NCBI GenBank assembly: GCA_958296245.1
Contig: OY282458.1
Location: forward strand, 990,440-1,054,439
Length of the DNA stretch: 64,000 nucleotides
Reading direction: 5' to 3'
Origin: an uncultured Dehalococcoidia bacterium
GTDB taxonomy: Bacteria; Chloroflexota; Dehalococcoidia; Lucifugimonadales; G958296245
The first letter of the stretch is position 1. Each line of letters opens with the position of its first letter. The notes under the pieces are model-generated. The model saw nothing but the letters and a program-made list of their open reading frames with translations, was not told the DNA's origin and did not search any database. Positions 44,016 to 53,859 of the stretch are shown in pieces. Both the position numbers and the translations under genes were made by a program.

Positions 44016-46370
44016 GTGCTGAACGTCCTCCTCTGGCTGGCCGCCGTCGAGGTGCTGGGCCTTGTCGTCTTCCCGCTCGCGTACCGTCTGCTGCCGAACT
44101 TGAGGGATCGCGGGTTCAGCCTCAGCAAGCCGCTCGGAATCCTGCTCCTCGGCTACCTCCTATGGGTGCTCAGCGTACTCCGAGCCGCGCCCAGCGTGCA
44201 GGCCACGGCGGTCTTGCTGTTGGCGGCGCTGGGCGGAGTCTCGGCGTGGTACGCCTGGCGCCACAGGGATGAGTTCCGGGCACTGGTGGTCCGAGAGCGC
44301 GCCGCGCTGATCACGTCCGAGCTCCTGTTCCTGGGCGTGTTCGCCGGCTGGGTGGTCTACAAGTCCTACGACCCGGCCATAAACCACACCGAGCAGCCCA
44401 TGGACTTCGCGTTCCTCAACGCGTCCATCAGGTCCTTCTTCGGGCAGCCTGAGGACCCGTGGCTGCGCGGTGAGACGGTTAGCTACTACTACTTTGGCTA
44501 CTGGATGTTCGGGGCCGTCAGCGAGTTGACCGGCATCGCCTCCGGCTTTGCGTACAACCTGTCGCTCGCGCTGGTCCCGGCCATGAGCGCAGCGGGCATC
44601 TTCGGCCTCGTCTACTCCATGGCAGGCCCGGAGCCGCGCAGGCGGCGTTACGCCATCGCCGCGGGCTTGGCGGGCGCCCTTCTGCTGACGGCGGCTGCGA
44701 ACCTGCAGGGCGTGATCGAGTTCATGCGGGCAAACGGAATGGGTTCCGCGGGATTCTGGAACTGGTTGGGCATCGGGGGAATCTCCGGCCCCGCCTCGAC
44801 GCTCACGGACTCGTGGCGGCCTCAGGAGTTCATGTGGTGGTGGCGGGCGAGCAGGGTAATCGGCTCATTCGACGGCGGCGCGCAGACCGATTACACGATC
44901 CAGGAGTTTCCCGCGTTCAGCTACGTCCTGGGCGACCTGCATCCCCACGTAACCTCTCTCCCGTTCGCGCTGCTCTTCGTAGGCGCGCTCTGGAACCTGT
45001 TCAAGACCCCTTGGACGGGGTGGAGGCCCTCGAGCGTGAAGGGCCTTGTTGCTCCGCTGTTCTTGGCCTTTCTGCTGGGGGGGCTCGCCTTCACCAACAT
45101 GTGGGACTTGCCGACCTTCTGGGTGCTGCTGGCAGGGGTCCTCGCGCTCAGGGCGTATGCGGCGTACGGCGGCCATCCGAAGCAACTTGCCCTGGGCTCG
45201 CTTCCGCTGGCGTTTGGCGTGTTGGCCGCGGCGCTGCTGCTCTATCTCCCGTACTTCATGGGCTTCTTCAGCGGGCAGGTCTCAGGGATGGCGCCGGCCG
45301 GGTACTATCCCCGAGACTCGGTGTTCGTCGCCAACTCCCGCCCCATCCACCTGCTCATCGTCTGGGCGCTCCCTCTCGCGGTGGCGGCGCCCTTCGCGCT
45401 GGCCGCGTTCTGGCAGACTAGGGTCAAGCCGGATTGGGCAAGGCTAACGCTCCTATCCTTGGGCGCGGCCTTCCTGCCTCTCGCGGCGTGGGGGGTGATG
45501 CACCTTTGGAAAGGGGGCGCGGCCGCGGCCCTGTCCGGCCGGGTCATCCACGTCCTGCCTTTCGGCCTGCTGATATGCGTCTCTGCGTATGGGGCCATGT
45601 GGGTTGCGAAGGAGGACGCGGCCCGCGCTGGCCGGTCGTTCGCGTTGGCGCTGTTCGCCGCGGGTCTGCTGCTGATCATGGGGCCGGAGCTCCTGTACGT
45701 GAACGACGGGTTCGGGGGCGCCAACGAGCGTATGAACACGGTGTTCAAGCTCTACTACCAAGCGTGGATGCTGTTGGCGGCGGCCGGCGGGTTTGCCGTC
45801 TACTACTGGAGCGATCTATGGGAGCGCCTACGGGGCGGGAAGCGGCTCTGGGTCGGTCTGTGGGCCGTGGCGGTGGTGGGGCTCCTGTCCTGGTCTCTCT
45901 ACTACACCTTGGCAGCCGCGTCTACGAAGGCGGCCCAGGGAGGAGGCGCGAGGACGCTGGACGGTCTCGCCTACGTCGCCGGCGACGAGCGCCAGGCCAT
46001 AGAGTTCCTGCGCGATTCCGCGCCGCGCGGGGCGGGGATCGTCGAGGCGGTCGGAGGCGACTACACCGAACACGGGCGCATCTCCGCCAGCACCGGGATC
46101 CCGACCGTGCTCGGCTGGCCCGACCATGAGTCGCAATGGCGAGGTTCCAGGAAGCCCTTCGAGGGCCGGGAGGAGGAAGTGGCGGCGATATACGCCACGA
46201 CCGACGTCGAGGAGGCGCGGGCGCTGCTCGAGAAGTACGGCGTCAGCTACGTCGTCGTAGGTCCACGCGAAGAGAGCAAGTACGGAAGAGGGGGCTTGGA
46301 CAAGTTCCCGTCCTTCATGGACGTCGTGTTCCAAGAAGGGCGCGTCACCATATACCGCCTCCCTGATTGA
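44016..46370 (+). CDS. DUF2298 (Chlor_Arch_YYY-type) polytopic membrane protein
   Basis: The 784-aa protein has many hydrophobic helices in the N-terminal 650 residues and a soluble C-terminal part. The segment ETVSYYYFGYWMFGAVSELTG contains the tyrosine triplet that gives the family its name, found mainly in Chloroflexota and archaea. Its fold resembles membrane glycosyltransferases, so a role in cell-surface glycan assembly is plausible but not shown. It starts with GTG and is the strongest lineage clue in the window. Confidence 0.85.
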   Translation: MLNVLLWLAAVEVLGLVVFPLAYRLLPNLRDRGFSLSKPLGILLLGYLLWVLSVLRAAPSVQATAVLLLAALGGVSAWYAWRHRDEFRALVVRERAALITSELLFLGVFAGWVVYKSYDPAINHTEQPMDFAFLNASIRSFFGQPEDPWLRGETVSYYYFGYWMFGAVSELTGIASGFAYNLSLALVPAMSAAGIFGLVYSMAGPEPRRRRYAIAAGLAGALLLTAAANLQGVIEFMRANGMGSAGFWNWLGIGGISGPASTLTDSWRPQEFMWWWRASRVIGSFDGGAQTDYTIQEFPAFSYVLGDLHPHVTSLPFALLFVGALWNLFKTPWTGWRPSSVKGLVAPLFLAFLLGGLAFTNMWDLPTFWVLLAGVLALRAYAAYGGHPKQLALGSLPLAFGVLAAALLLYLPYFMGFFSGQVSGMAPAGYYPRDSVFVANSRPIHLLIVWALPLAVAAPFALAAFWQTRVKPDWARLTLLSLGAAFLPLAAWGVMHLWKGGAAAALSGRVIHVLPFGLLICVSAYGAMWVAKEDAARAGRSFALALFAAGLLLIMGPELLYVNDGFGGANERMNTVFKLYYQAWMLLAAAGGFAVYYWSDLWERLRGGKRLWVGLWAVAVVGLLSWSLYYTLAAASTKAAQGGGARTLDGLAYVAGDERQAIEFLRDSAPRGAGIVEAVGGDYTEHGRISASTGIPTVLGWPDHESQWRGSRKPFEGREEEVAAIYATTDVEEARALLEKYGVSYVVVGPREESKYGRGGLDKFPSFMDVVFQEGRVTIYRLPD

Positions 46371-46559
46371 AGGGAGAAGCGGAGGCCCACCGCCGCCTTT
46401 ATCAGGGTCGCATGAGGCCCCTTTAGCCAAGTGAGCACAGGCCCCAACATGTGCCGAGTTGGGCGGTGGTTTTCCTCGTGACACCACTCTTCTGAGCCCG
46501 CTGCGTGCAGGGCGTACGGGCATGGTGTACAATGGCCGCGCCGACTTGGGAGGGCGACA

Positions 46560-47171
46560 GTGCTTAGGAAGCTGGGCAAGGTGACCCGGGTCAGGCGGGA
46601 GCAGGAGGCAGCGGTCCCGCCGGGTCAATTCGCCACCCAGAAGTTCCCGGTAATGACCTATGGCCCCACGCCCGACGTGGACCTGGGAGAGTGGCGGTTC
46701 AGGACGTCGGGTCTGGTCCAGCATGACGTCATGCTGACTTGGGAGCAGCTCACCGGCTTGGACAAGGTTACGGTGGAGGCCGAGTTCCACTGCGTCACGC
46801 AGTGGAGCAGGATGCGGAACACCTGGGAAGGCGTGCCGTTCTCCGAAGTTATGAGGCTCGCCATGCCGCTGCCGGAGGCCAAGTTCGTTATGGTGTGCTC
46901 CTACGGCGGCTACACGACCAACCTTGCCCTGGACGCCCTGATGGACGATGACGTCCTATTCGCCTACCGCCACGACGGGGCGCCTCTAACGCGGGACCAC
47001 GGCGGCCCGTTGAGGCTGGTGGTGCCGAAGCGCTACGGGTGGAAGAGCGCCAAGTGGGTCAACGGCCTCGTTTTCATGGCCGAAGACGCCGCCGGCTTTT
47101 GGGAGCGGAACGGTTACCACATGGCAGGTGACCCTTTGCAGGAGCAACGTTTCAGGGAAGGAATGAGATAA
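46560..47171 (+). CDS. Molybdopterin-dependent oxidoreductase (sulfite oxidase-like fold)
   Basis: The 203-aa protein covers the molybdopterin-binding domain of the sulfite oxidase family. C78 in EFHCVTQWS should ligate molybdenum, and HGGPLRLVVPKRYGWKSAKW is the family's second conserved block. No signal peptide or heme domain is visible, so it resembles the small cytosolic stand-alone members. It has a GTG start. A TACAAT box lies near 46527, and the gene is followed 9 bp later by the DUF4389 gene. Confidence 0.88.
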   Translation: MLRKLGKVTRVRREQEAAVPPGQFATQKFPVMTYGPTPDVDLGEWRFRTSGLVQHDVMLTWEQLTGLDKVTVEAEFHCVTQWSRMRNTWEGVPFSEVMRLAMPLPEAKFVMVCSYGGYTTNLALDALMDDDVLFAYRHDGAPLTRDHGGPLRLVVPKRYGWKSAKWVNGLVFMAEDAAGFWERNGYHMAGDPLQEQRFREGMR

Positions 47172-47180
47172 GGAGGAGAA

Positions 47181-47795
47181 ATGACGTCTCAAAGCGCTGA
47201 TTATCCGGTTAGGTTCGAAGCCGATTATCCGGAGTCGCCCTCGAGGGTGCTTGCCCTGCTTGGCGTCCTCCTATTTCTAAAGGGGCTTCTGCTAATCCCG
47301 CACATAGTGATCCTCTACGTCTTGAGCATTGTGGTCACGGTCGTCGTCTACATAGGCTATTGGGCAGTGCTGATAACCGGTAGATTCCCTGGGGGCATGT
47401 TCAATTTCATCGTTGGGGTGCAGCAGTGGTCCGCGAGGACGGATTCTTGGATGTACGGCTGGTCGGACAAGTACCCTCCTTTCAACCTGGGTGTCCAAGA
47501 CTACGCCGCAAGGTTCGAGGCAGACCAGCCGGAATCTTCGTCGCGCCTGCTGGCCCTCCTCGGCGTCATCTTCTTCATCAAGTGGGTGCTGCTGATTCCA
47601 CACTTGATCATTCTCGTCGTTCTGGGGACGGTGGCGCTGATCGTTGGCTACATAGGCTTCTGGGTGGTGCTGATAACCGGGAGATACCCTGAGGGGCTGT
47701 TCAACCTGATAACCGGGTTCCAGAGGTGGAATTACAGGAATGGCGCGTGGATGGGCGGGCTGACGGACCGCTACCCGCCCTTCTCCCTGAGCTAG
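47181..47795 (+). CDS. Tandem DUF4389 membrane protein
   Basis: The 204-aa protein consists of two homologous halves (about 1-103 and 104-204), each with FEAD-x-PE-S/SR, two hydrophobic helices, VLITGR-P-G/E and a final YPPF. This is the DUF4389 repeat, of unknown function. The start has an excellent AAGGAGG. It is probably co-transcribed with the oxidoreductase. Confidence 0.85.
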   Translation: MTSQSADYPVRFEADYPESPSRVLALLGVLLFLKGLLLIPHIVILYVLSIVVTVVVYIGYWAVLITGRFPGGMFNFIVGVQQWSARTDSWMYGWSDKYPPFNLGVQDYAARFEADQPESSSRLLALLGVIFFIKWVLLIPHLIILVVLGTVALIVGYIGFWVVLITGRYPEGLFNLITGFQRWNYRNGAWMGGLTDRYPPFSLS

Positions 47796-47898
47796 GATAG
47801 GGTCTCAGGGCACGTAGCAACGTGCGGCTGCCGGTGGGGTGACACGGCCCCGCCCTTCGGCCCGACGGGGAACGGGATCGTTGATCGCTCCCCATCCA

Positions 47899-47926
47899 GG
47901 GGCGCCCTGCTCGGTCAGGGCGCCCC
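47899..47926 (+). terminator. Strong hairpin after the DUF4389 gene
   Basis: GGGGCGCCCTG and CAGGGCGCCCC pair perfectly over 11 bp around a 6-nt loop, 104 bp after the stop. No U-run follows, so Rho-independent action is uncertain. Confidence 0.5.
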
Positions 47927-48004
47927 TGCTCCAAGATTCGGGAGTCTTGTTTCGGGGGTCGGTTCGGGCGCAGCAACTCGGTGTGCGCTTGGGCCGTGTC
48001 TAAA

Positions 48005-48027
48005 ACAGATGTTAGCAGAACACCTGT
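48005..48027. promoter_or_regulatory. Operator-like inverted repeat upstream of the alcohol dehydrogenase gene
   Basis: ACAGATGTT and AACACCTGT are inverted around a 5-bp spacer, with 8 of 9 pairs. This is a typical size for a TetR/MarR-type site; no regulator gene is adjacent. The rest of 47927-48160 shows nothing else. Confidence 0.35.
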
Positions 48028-48160
48028 ACAGACGTCAAGGTCCGGACATGCGTTCCCACGCGGATTTGCTGCATCTGCTTCACGGTATCGGTCCGTAGGC
48101 GGCGGCGACCCCGCGCAAATGCTTGCTCCACGGGCCCGGCTGGAGCCGGAGGAGGCGACG

Positions 48161-49243
48161 ATGAAGGCGGCAGTGCTCTACGAGACGAACACCGACCTCG
48201 TGGTGGAGGAACTCGATCTCAGCGAGCCGGGAAATGGCGAGGTCATGGTGCGGATGGAGGCCAGCGGCGTTTGCCACTCGGACTGGCACGTCATAAAGGG
48301 TGAGTGGAGTCATCACCCGTTGCCCACCGTGCTCGGCCACGAGGGCGCGGGCATCGTCGAGGCGGTCGGGCCGGGCGTGACCAACGTGAGGGCGGGAGAC
48401 CACGTCATCCTCTCGTGGAGGGCGAGCTGCGGGCTGTGCGAGATGTGCCAGAAGGGGCGGCCTAACGTCTGCGACCTGCCCATCGAGTCCACCTCCGAGG
48501 CGCGCCTTCGCGGGAAGGGGACCAGGATCAACCAGCTTTCCGGCCTGGGAACCTTCGGGAGCTACTCCGTAGTGCCCCAGGTGGCGGCTGTGCCCATAGA
48601 CAAGGATATACCGCTGGACGTGGCGTCGCTGGTGGGCTGCGGGGTGACCACGGGGGTGGGGGCGGCGATCAACACGGCCGGCGTGCAGCCCGGGACGTCG
48701 GTGGCGGTGTTCGGGTGCGGCGGCGTGGGGCTGAACTGCATACAGGGGTCCGCGCTCGCCGGTGCGACGACCATCATCGCGGTGGACATGCTCGACAACA
48801 AGCTGGACCTGGCGGAGGAGTTCGGCGCAACGCACAGGGTCAATGCGTCCAGGGAGGATCCGGTAGCGCGAATAGTCGAACTGACCGGCGGCAAAGGGGC
48901 CCATTACGCCTTTGAGGCCATCGGTCTGGTGCCGGAGCCATTCTTGCAGAGCATCCTGTGTACGCGGCGGCGCGGGGTCACCGTGTGGGTGGGGCATGCC
49001 CCGGAGCGGACGCCCGTCACCATCGACGCGAGGGACCTAATGCAGGAGAAGTCGGTCATAGGCTCGATGTACGGCTCGGCGCGCCCGCAGATCGATTTTC
49101 CAAGGCTGCTCGAACTGTACAAAGCCGGTAAGCTCAAGTTGGACGAACTGGTCACCAGGCGCTTCCGGCTGGACGACGTCAACCACGCCTTCGCCGCCCT
49201 GGCCCGGGGCGAGGTCGCCAGGAGCGTCCTGCTCTTCGACTGA
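48161..49243 (+). CDS. Zinc-dependent alcohol dehydrogenase
   Basis: The 360-aa medium-chain dehydrogenase has catalytic zinc ligands C38 and H60 (GHEGAG motif), structural zinc cysteines C90, C93, C96 and C104, and a Rossmann motif VFGCGGVG. It oxidises an alcohol or reduces an aldehyde with NAD(P). The length and motifs fit class III-like or related aldehyde-handling ADHs, but glutathione-type specificity cannot be claimed. The ATG at 48161 follows GGAGG. Confidence 0.9.
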   Translation: MKAAVLYETNTDLVVEELDLSEPGNGEVMVRMEASGVCHSDWHVIKGEWSHHPLPTVLGHEGAGIVEAVGPGVTNVRAGDHVILSWRASCGLCEMCQKGRPNVCDLPIESTSEARLRGKGTRINQLSGLGTFGSYSVVPQVAAVPIDKDIPLDVASLVGCGVTTGVGAAINTAGVQPGTSVAVFGCGGVGLNCIQGSALAGATTIIAVDMLDNKLDLAEEFGATHRVNASREDPVARIVELTGGKGAHYAFEAIGLVPEPFLQSILCTRRRGVTVWVGHAPERTPVTIDARDLMQEKSVIGSMYGSARPQIDFPRLLELYKAGKLKLDELVTRRFRLDDVNHAFAALARGEVARSVLLFD

Positions 49244-49300
49244 ACGGCCTGGGGCGGTAGTACCGGGGTCCGTGCCGGGAGCGCAGAGGGAGGCGCCAAC

Positions 49301-52300
49301 GTGAAGCGCGGGGTGCTGTTCCCGGTCCTGGGAGTCCTGTTCCTCACTGTAGCGGCCCTGGGATGCGATCGGGACCCCGGCGACGTCCCCGCGGCCATCC
49401 CGCCGGCGGTGACCGTTCCGCCCACGGCGCCCCCGACGGCCGCACCGACCGTCGTACCCATATCCCGCAAGGTCGACGGTTACGTCGTCCTTGCGCCCCG
49501 GGTGCTCCGGTCGGGGCAGACCGAGAGCGTCTCGGTTTCCCTGTTCGACGGCAGCCGCCCGGCCCAGGGCGTCGTCCGGGTCGCGCTGGACACGGGAGCC
49601 GACGCTTCCGGCCTGATAATGGGTACCGGGGCCGTTTCCCTGCCCGTCCCGGACGTCCCCCCGGGCAACTACCGTCTCACCGTGGAGGGTCCCGGCTTCA
49701 GCGACACCGCGTCCCTGCGCGTGGAGCCCGGCGCAAGCCTGTTCTTGGAGACCGACAAGCCGATCTACAAGCCCGGCCAAGAGATAATGATGCGCGTCCT
49801 CACCGTAGGCCCGGAACTGCGCCCCCTATCCGGCAACGTCACCATAGAGGTACAGGACGCCAAAGGCTCAAAGGTGTTCAAGGAGACCGTCGCCACCGGC
49901 GAGCTCGGCATGGCCGCCTTGGACATGCCCCTGTCAGCCGAGCCAAACCTGGGTGTCTGGAAGATAACCGCACTCGGCGAGAACGCCAGGGCCGAGGTCG
50001 ACGTCCGGGTCGAGAAGTACGTTCTGCCCAAGTACGAAGTGACCGTCGATCTCCCCAAGGATTGGGTCTTGCCCAATGAGAAGATAACCGGCCGCATCGA
50101 CGCCGAGTACACCTTCGGCCGGCCGGTGCAGGGCGAGTTGGAGATCGTCGCCTCTCGCTACGTCGGCGTGTGGGAGGAGTTCGCCGCCCTGAACCTGCAG
50201 ATAGACGGCAGCGAGTCCTTTGAGCTTCCCCCGGTGGCCTACGTCGCCGGCGTCCCCGCCGGCCAGGGCATGGGCAACGTGAATCTGGACGTGACGGTCC
50301 GGGAGAATGGCACCGGATACGAGGAGACCACAACCCGCCTGCTCACCGTGGCCCGCTCCCCCGTCAACCTGCATCTGGTCCCGGAGAGCAGCGTATTCAA
50401 GCCGTCCCTCCCTTTCTCCTTCCTCATCGTCACCGAGACCCCCGACAATCAGCCCGTGGACAGGAGCGTATCCGTGACCCTGCGGTACTTGAACGACGCG
50501 CTCGAGGAGATCGAGACCCGGGATGAGCAGGTCGACACACGGAACGGCACGGCCACCCTGACCGTCAACCCCCCGAAGGAGGCCGTGGGCCTGCAGATAG
50601 GAGTCCGTACCGGCGATACCTACGCCGATCTCGAAATGCGCTCAGGCTACTCCCCTTCGGGCAGTTTCATACACGTGGTCCAAGCCGGCGGCGCCAACCT
50701 GAAAGTGGGCGGTCTCGCCCGGTTCCGGGTACACTCCACCAAAGAAACAACCAACCTCTATTACGAGGTCGTGGCCCGGGGCAAGGTCGTCTTTTCCCAG
50801 GTCTCGGACACCCCCGACGTCTCGTTCACAATCACGCCCGTCATGGCGCCCGGCGCCCGACTGCTGGTCTACCAAGTGCTGCCCGACAACGAGGTTGCCG
50901 CCGATTATATCCCCTTCAACGTCGCCCCGGCCTATCCCCATCAGGTCGATGCCCATTTCGAGCGGCAGCAGGTCAGGCCGGGGGATGCCGTGGACATCAA
51001 CGTGGAGACCCAGGGGGCAGCCCGGGTCGGGCTGGTTGCGGTTGACCGCTCGGTGTTCATCCTGGCCGAAAACCGCCTCAACCTTCGGCAGGTATTCAAC
51101 GAGCTGGAACGGCTCTACGTGCAGCCCCAGGCCGAGCTTCACGACCTGCGCATTTACGATAGCGTCACCGCGCGCGGCGCAATGGAGGCGTTCGAGGACG
51201 TCGGCGTGGTGGTCATGACCAACAAGAACGTCCCGGATGGAAAGGCATACGGTCGCAGGGAAATGGGCGAGGTGGTAGTGATCGTAGAGAAGGAGGTCGT
51301 CAAAGAGATGCCGGTTGAGGCAGTGGCCGAGGCCCGAGCCCAAGACCAGGAGCTTGCCGAGGTGACCCGCGTCCGCCAGTTCTTCCCGGAGACCTGGATA
51401 TGGACGGACGTCACCACCAACGAACAGGGCTTGGCAACCGTTCCCGTGGAGGCCCCGGACAGCATCACCACGTGGGCCCTCCGCGCCGTGGGCATGTCGA
51501 AAGAACACGGCTTGGGCATCTCCGAAAGCGAGTTGGAGGTCTTCCAACCCTTCTTCCTTCAGGTGGACCTGCCCTTCTCCGGCATCCGGGGCGAGGCGCT
51601 CCCGGCCAAGGTGTCCCTGTACAACTACCTGGACACGCCCCAGACGATTCAGGTGGACCTATCCCCGTCGGAGGGGTACGAATTACTGGACGCCCCCCGC
51701 CGGGCGGTCACACTGGACGCCAACGAGGTCGGCGTGGCGGAGTTCCGCATCCGTCTCACCGACGTGGGCAAGATTGCCCTGGAGGTCTCGGCGCGCAGCC
51801 CGGATGCCGCCGACGCAGTGATCAAGGAGATGCTGGTCGAACCCGAGGGCGTTCCCGAAGAGCTGGTCGAGAACGTGATCCTGACCCCGGGCAGCCGCCA
51901 CACCCTCGACGGGATTATCCCCTCCAACGCCGTCGAAGACTCGGCCCGTACCCTGGTCTCCGTCACCGGCAGCTACCTGGCCCAGACCATCGACGGGCTG
52001 GAGGGGCTGCTGCAAATGCCCTTCGGCTGCGGGGAGCAGAACATGGTCCTGTTCGCCCCGAACGTATTCGTCACCAACTACCTGCGCGACACGGGGCAGA
52101 CCAAGCCGGAGGTCATGGCCAGGGCCGAGCGCCTGATGGTCACCGGCTACCAGCGTGAGCTCACCTACCGGCGGCGCGACGGCAGCTTTTCCGCCTTCGG
52201 CGACAGCGACCCGGAGGGCAGCCTGTGGCTGACCGCCTTCGTGCTCAAGACCTTTTCCCAGGCGGTGGGCATGATTCACGTGGACCCAGCGGTCCTGAGC

Positions 52301-53452
52301 GCCGCCCAGGACTGGATCCTGCGCCGCCAGCGCGGCGACGGCTCCTTCGAGCCGGTGGGGTTCCTCCACCACCAGGAGCTTCTCGGAGGGCTACGGGGCA
52401 ACACCGCCCTCACTGCCTACGTAGCCGTCGCCCTGTTGGAATCGGGCGAGCAGGCCGCCTCTTCCAACGCCGTCGCCTACTTGGAACAGGAGTTGGACGG
52501 CATCGGCGACCCCTACGCCGCCGCCATCGTATCCTACGCCCTGGAGCTTGCCGGCAGCAGCCAGGCCGACGCCGCATACGACAAGCTGATGTCGATGGCC
52601 GTTGTGGGCGGCGGCGGGCTGAGCTGGGGCGCCGCGTCTGCCGCCGCGGGTCAGGAGGGCAACCGCAGCGCGGCGGTGGAGACCACCGGCTACGCGGCCC
52701 TGGCTCTGCTGGAGCGGGGAGACGTGATCAGCGCGTCCAACGCCGCCAAGTGGCTGGTCAGCCAGCGCAACGCCTACGGCGGTTACGGGTCCACTCAGGA
52801 CACCGTAGTGGGCCTGCAAGCCCTGACCCGGCACGCCGCACGCTCCCCGTCGGACGTGGAGATGGACGTCACCCTGAGCTCCGGGAACTGGACCCGGGAC
52901 ATCGCCATCACCCCCGAAAACGCCGACGTGCTCCACGTCTTCGAGGTCCCGACGGGGGCGGACGTCGAGGTATCGGGCGCGGGGCGTGGGGAGGTGGTCG
53001 TCCAGGCCGTCCGACGTTTCAACACCCCCGAGGTGGAGACGGTGGGCCGACCCGTCTTCGACGTCGCCGTCGACTACGGCGCCGGTAACGTGGAGGTGGA
53101 CGACCTGATCACCGTGTCCGCCAACGTGACCTTCAACCCCCCGGAGACCGTCGAAGCCGGGATGGTGGTGCTGGACGTGTCCATACCCACCGGCTTTGGT
53201 CCGGTAATCGAGTCCCTACGGCGGATGGCCGAGTCGGAGCCCAGGGTTAAACGCCGCGACGTAGCTGGGCGCAAAGTGATCATCTACATCGAAGACATGG
53301 CGGCCGGAGAGACCCTCACCCTGGAGTTCCAGGCCCGCGCCCTTTTCCCGGTGCGCGCTGAGCCGGTCACGTCCTCAGTCTATTCATACTATAGGCCGGA
53401 GTGGAGGGGCCAGAGCTTGGGCGGAGCCATGAACGTGGGGGTCAGTGACTAG
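49301..53452 (+). CDS. Alpha-2-macroglobulin family protease trap with thioester
   Basis: The 1383-aa secreted protein has an N-terminal signal ending in ALGC (a possible, imperfect lipobox) and a Pro/Thr-rich linker. It contains macroglobulin domains, an A2M core (FPETWIWTDVTTNEQG) and the reactive thioester motif CGEQ with Cys910, followed by helical toroid repeats (thioester domain). A charged, low-complexity stretch near 660-690 is a plausible bait region. It would trap invading proteases at the cell envelope. Many bacterial A2M genes lie next to penicillin-binding protein 1C; here there is none. Confidence 0.92.
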   Translation: MKRGVLFPVLGVLFLTVAALGCDRDPGDVPAAIPPAVTVPPTAPPTAAPTVVPISRKVDGYVVLAPRVLRSGQTESVSVSLFDGSRPAQGVVRVALDTGADASGLIMGTGAVSLPVPDVPPGNYRLTVEGPGFSDTASLRVEPGASLFLETDKPIYKPGQEIMMRVLTVGPELRPLSGNVTIEVQDAKGSKVFKETVATGELGMAALDMPLSAEPNLGVWKITALGENARAEVDVRVEKYVLPKYEVTVDLPKDWVLPNEKITGRIDAEYTFGRPVQGELEIVASRYVGVWEEFAALNLQIDGSESFELPPVAYVAGVPAGQGMGNVNLDVTVRENGTGYEETTTRLLTVARSPVNLHLVPESSVFKPSLPFSFLIVTETPDNQPVDRSVSVTLRYLNDALEEIETRDEQVDTRNGTATLTVNPPKEAVGLQIGVRTGDTYADLEMRSGYSPSGSFIHVVQAGGANLKVGGLARFRVHSTKETTNLYYEVVARGKVVFSQVSDTPDVSFTITPVMAPGARLLVYQVLPDNEVAADYIPFNVAPAYPHQVDAHFERQQVRPGDAVDINVETQGAARVGLVAVDRSVFILAENRLNLRQVFNELERLYVQPQAELHDLRIYDSVTARGAMEAFEDVGVVVMTNKNVPDGKAYGRREMGEVVVIVEKEVVKEMPVEAVAEARAQDQELAEVTRVRQFFPETWIWTDVTTNEQGLATVPVEAPDSITTWALRAVGMSKEHGLGISESELEVFQPFFLQVDLPFSGIRGEALPAKVSLYNYLDTPQTIQVDLSPSEGYELLDAPRRAVTLDANEVGVAEFRIRLTDVGKIALEVSARSPDAADAVIKEMLVEPEGVPEELVENVILTPGSRHTLDGIIPSNAVEDSARTLVSVTGSYLAQTIDGLEGLLQMPFGCGEQNMVLFAPNVFVTNYLRDTGQTKPEVMARAERLMVTGYQRELTYRRRDGSFSAFGDSDPEGSLWLTAFVLKTFSQAVGMIHVDPAVLSAAQDWILRRQRGDGSFEPVGFLHHQELLGGLRGNTALTAYVAVALLESGEQAASSNAVAYLEQELDGIGDPYAAAIVSYALELAGSSQADAAYDKLMSMAVVGGGGLSWGAASAAAGQEGNRSAAVETTGYAALALLERGDVISASNAAKWLVSQRNAYGGYGSTQDTVVGLQALTRHAARSPSDVEMDVTLSSGNWTRDIAITPENADVLHVFEVPTGADVEVSGAGRGEVVVQAVRRFNTPEVETVGRPVFDVAVDYGAGNVEVDDLITVSANVTFNPPETVEAGMVVLDVSIPTGFGPVIESLRRMAESEPRVKRRDVAGRKVIIYIEDMAAGETLTLEFQARALFPVRAEPVTSSVYSYYRPEWRGQSLGGAMNVGVSD

Positions 53453-53560
53453 ACCCCGGCGGTCAGCGGATAGATCGCCTTGGGCAGAGCCCCCGGTCAA
53501 GGGTGTTACCGTTCAGCCTCCAATGGGTCGGTTCATTCCTAGACGGTCCGGCGCGTGTGC

Positions 53561-53603
53561 AAGGACTTTAGGTTCTTTCGTCGCTGCGCTCCTTAGAATG
53601 ACA
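53561..53603 (-). repeat. Dispersed palindromic repeat, second copy
   Basis: Inverted and diverged copy of the element at 32593-32623: on the minus strand CATTCTAAGG, GCGCAGCGACGAA, AGAACCTAAAG. Confidence 0.45.
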
Positions 53604-53627
53604 AACAGGGGAGGGCGATGGAATGAG

Positions 53628-53762
53628 GGAAGTTCCAGAGAGGTCTTCCCCTCCGGCAGGGGGTCTGGGGGCTGTGCCCCCAGTTACCAAGGGGCGGGTG
53701 GGTGGGGATCAAATAGGGGCTACGCCCGCCGAAAAAGGATCTCACCAAGTCTGAATAGTTAC
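53628..53762 (+). repeat. MITE-like element, copy 3 (left end decayed)
   Basis: The right terminal repeat CTCACCAAGTCTGAATAGTTAC (split here as CTCACCAAG and TCTGAATAGTTAC) is intact. The interior keeps the GGGGGCTGTGCCCCC hairpin and GGGGCGGGTGGG block shared with copy 4; the 71-bp units and left terminus are absent. Confidence 0.65.
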
Positions 53763-53779
53763 TCACAGGTCTTGAGGGG

Positions 53780-53859
53780 TGTTCTCAGATATAATCTATT
53801 CCTCTTGACCAAGAAGAGAGGGTTGAAAGAAGTCTAGAGAGCGTTTCCCGCAACCTGCT
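53780..53859 (+). promoter_or_regulatory. Promoter/leader shared with the one at 57890-57975
   Basis: TATAAT at 53790-53795 is followed by a leader with a small hairpin (CTCTT/AAGAG) and the block GCGTTTCCCGCAACCTGCT directly before the permease ATG. The region at 57902-57973 has the same order (TATAAT, hairpin, GCGTTCCCCGCATCCTGCT), with the hairpin arms changed but still paired. Confidence 0.5.
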
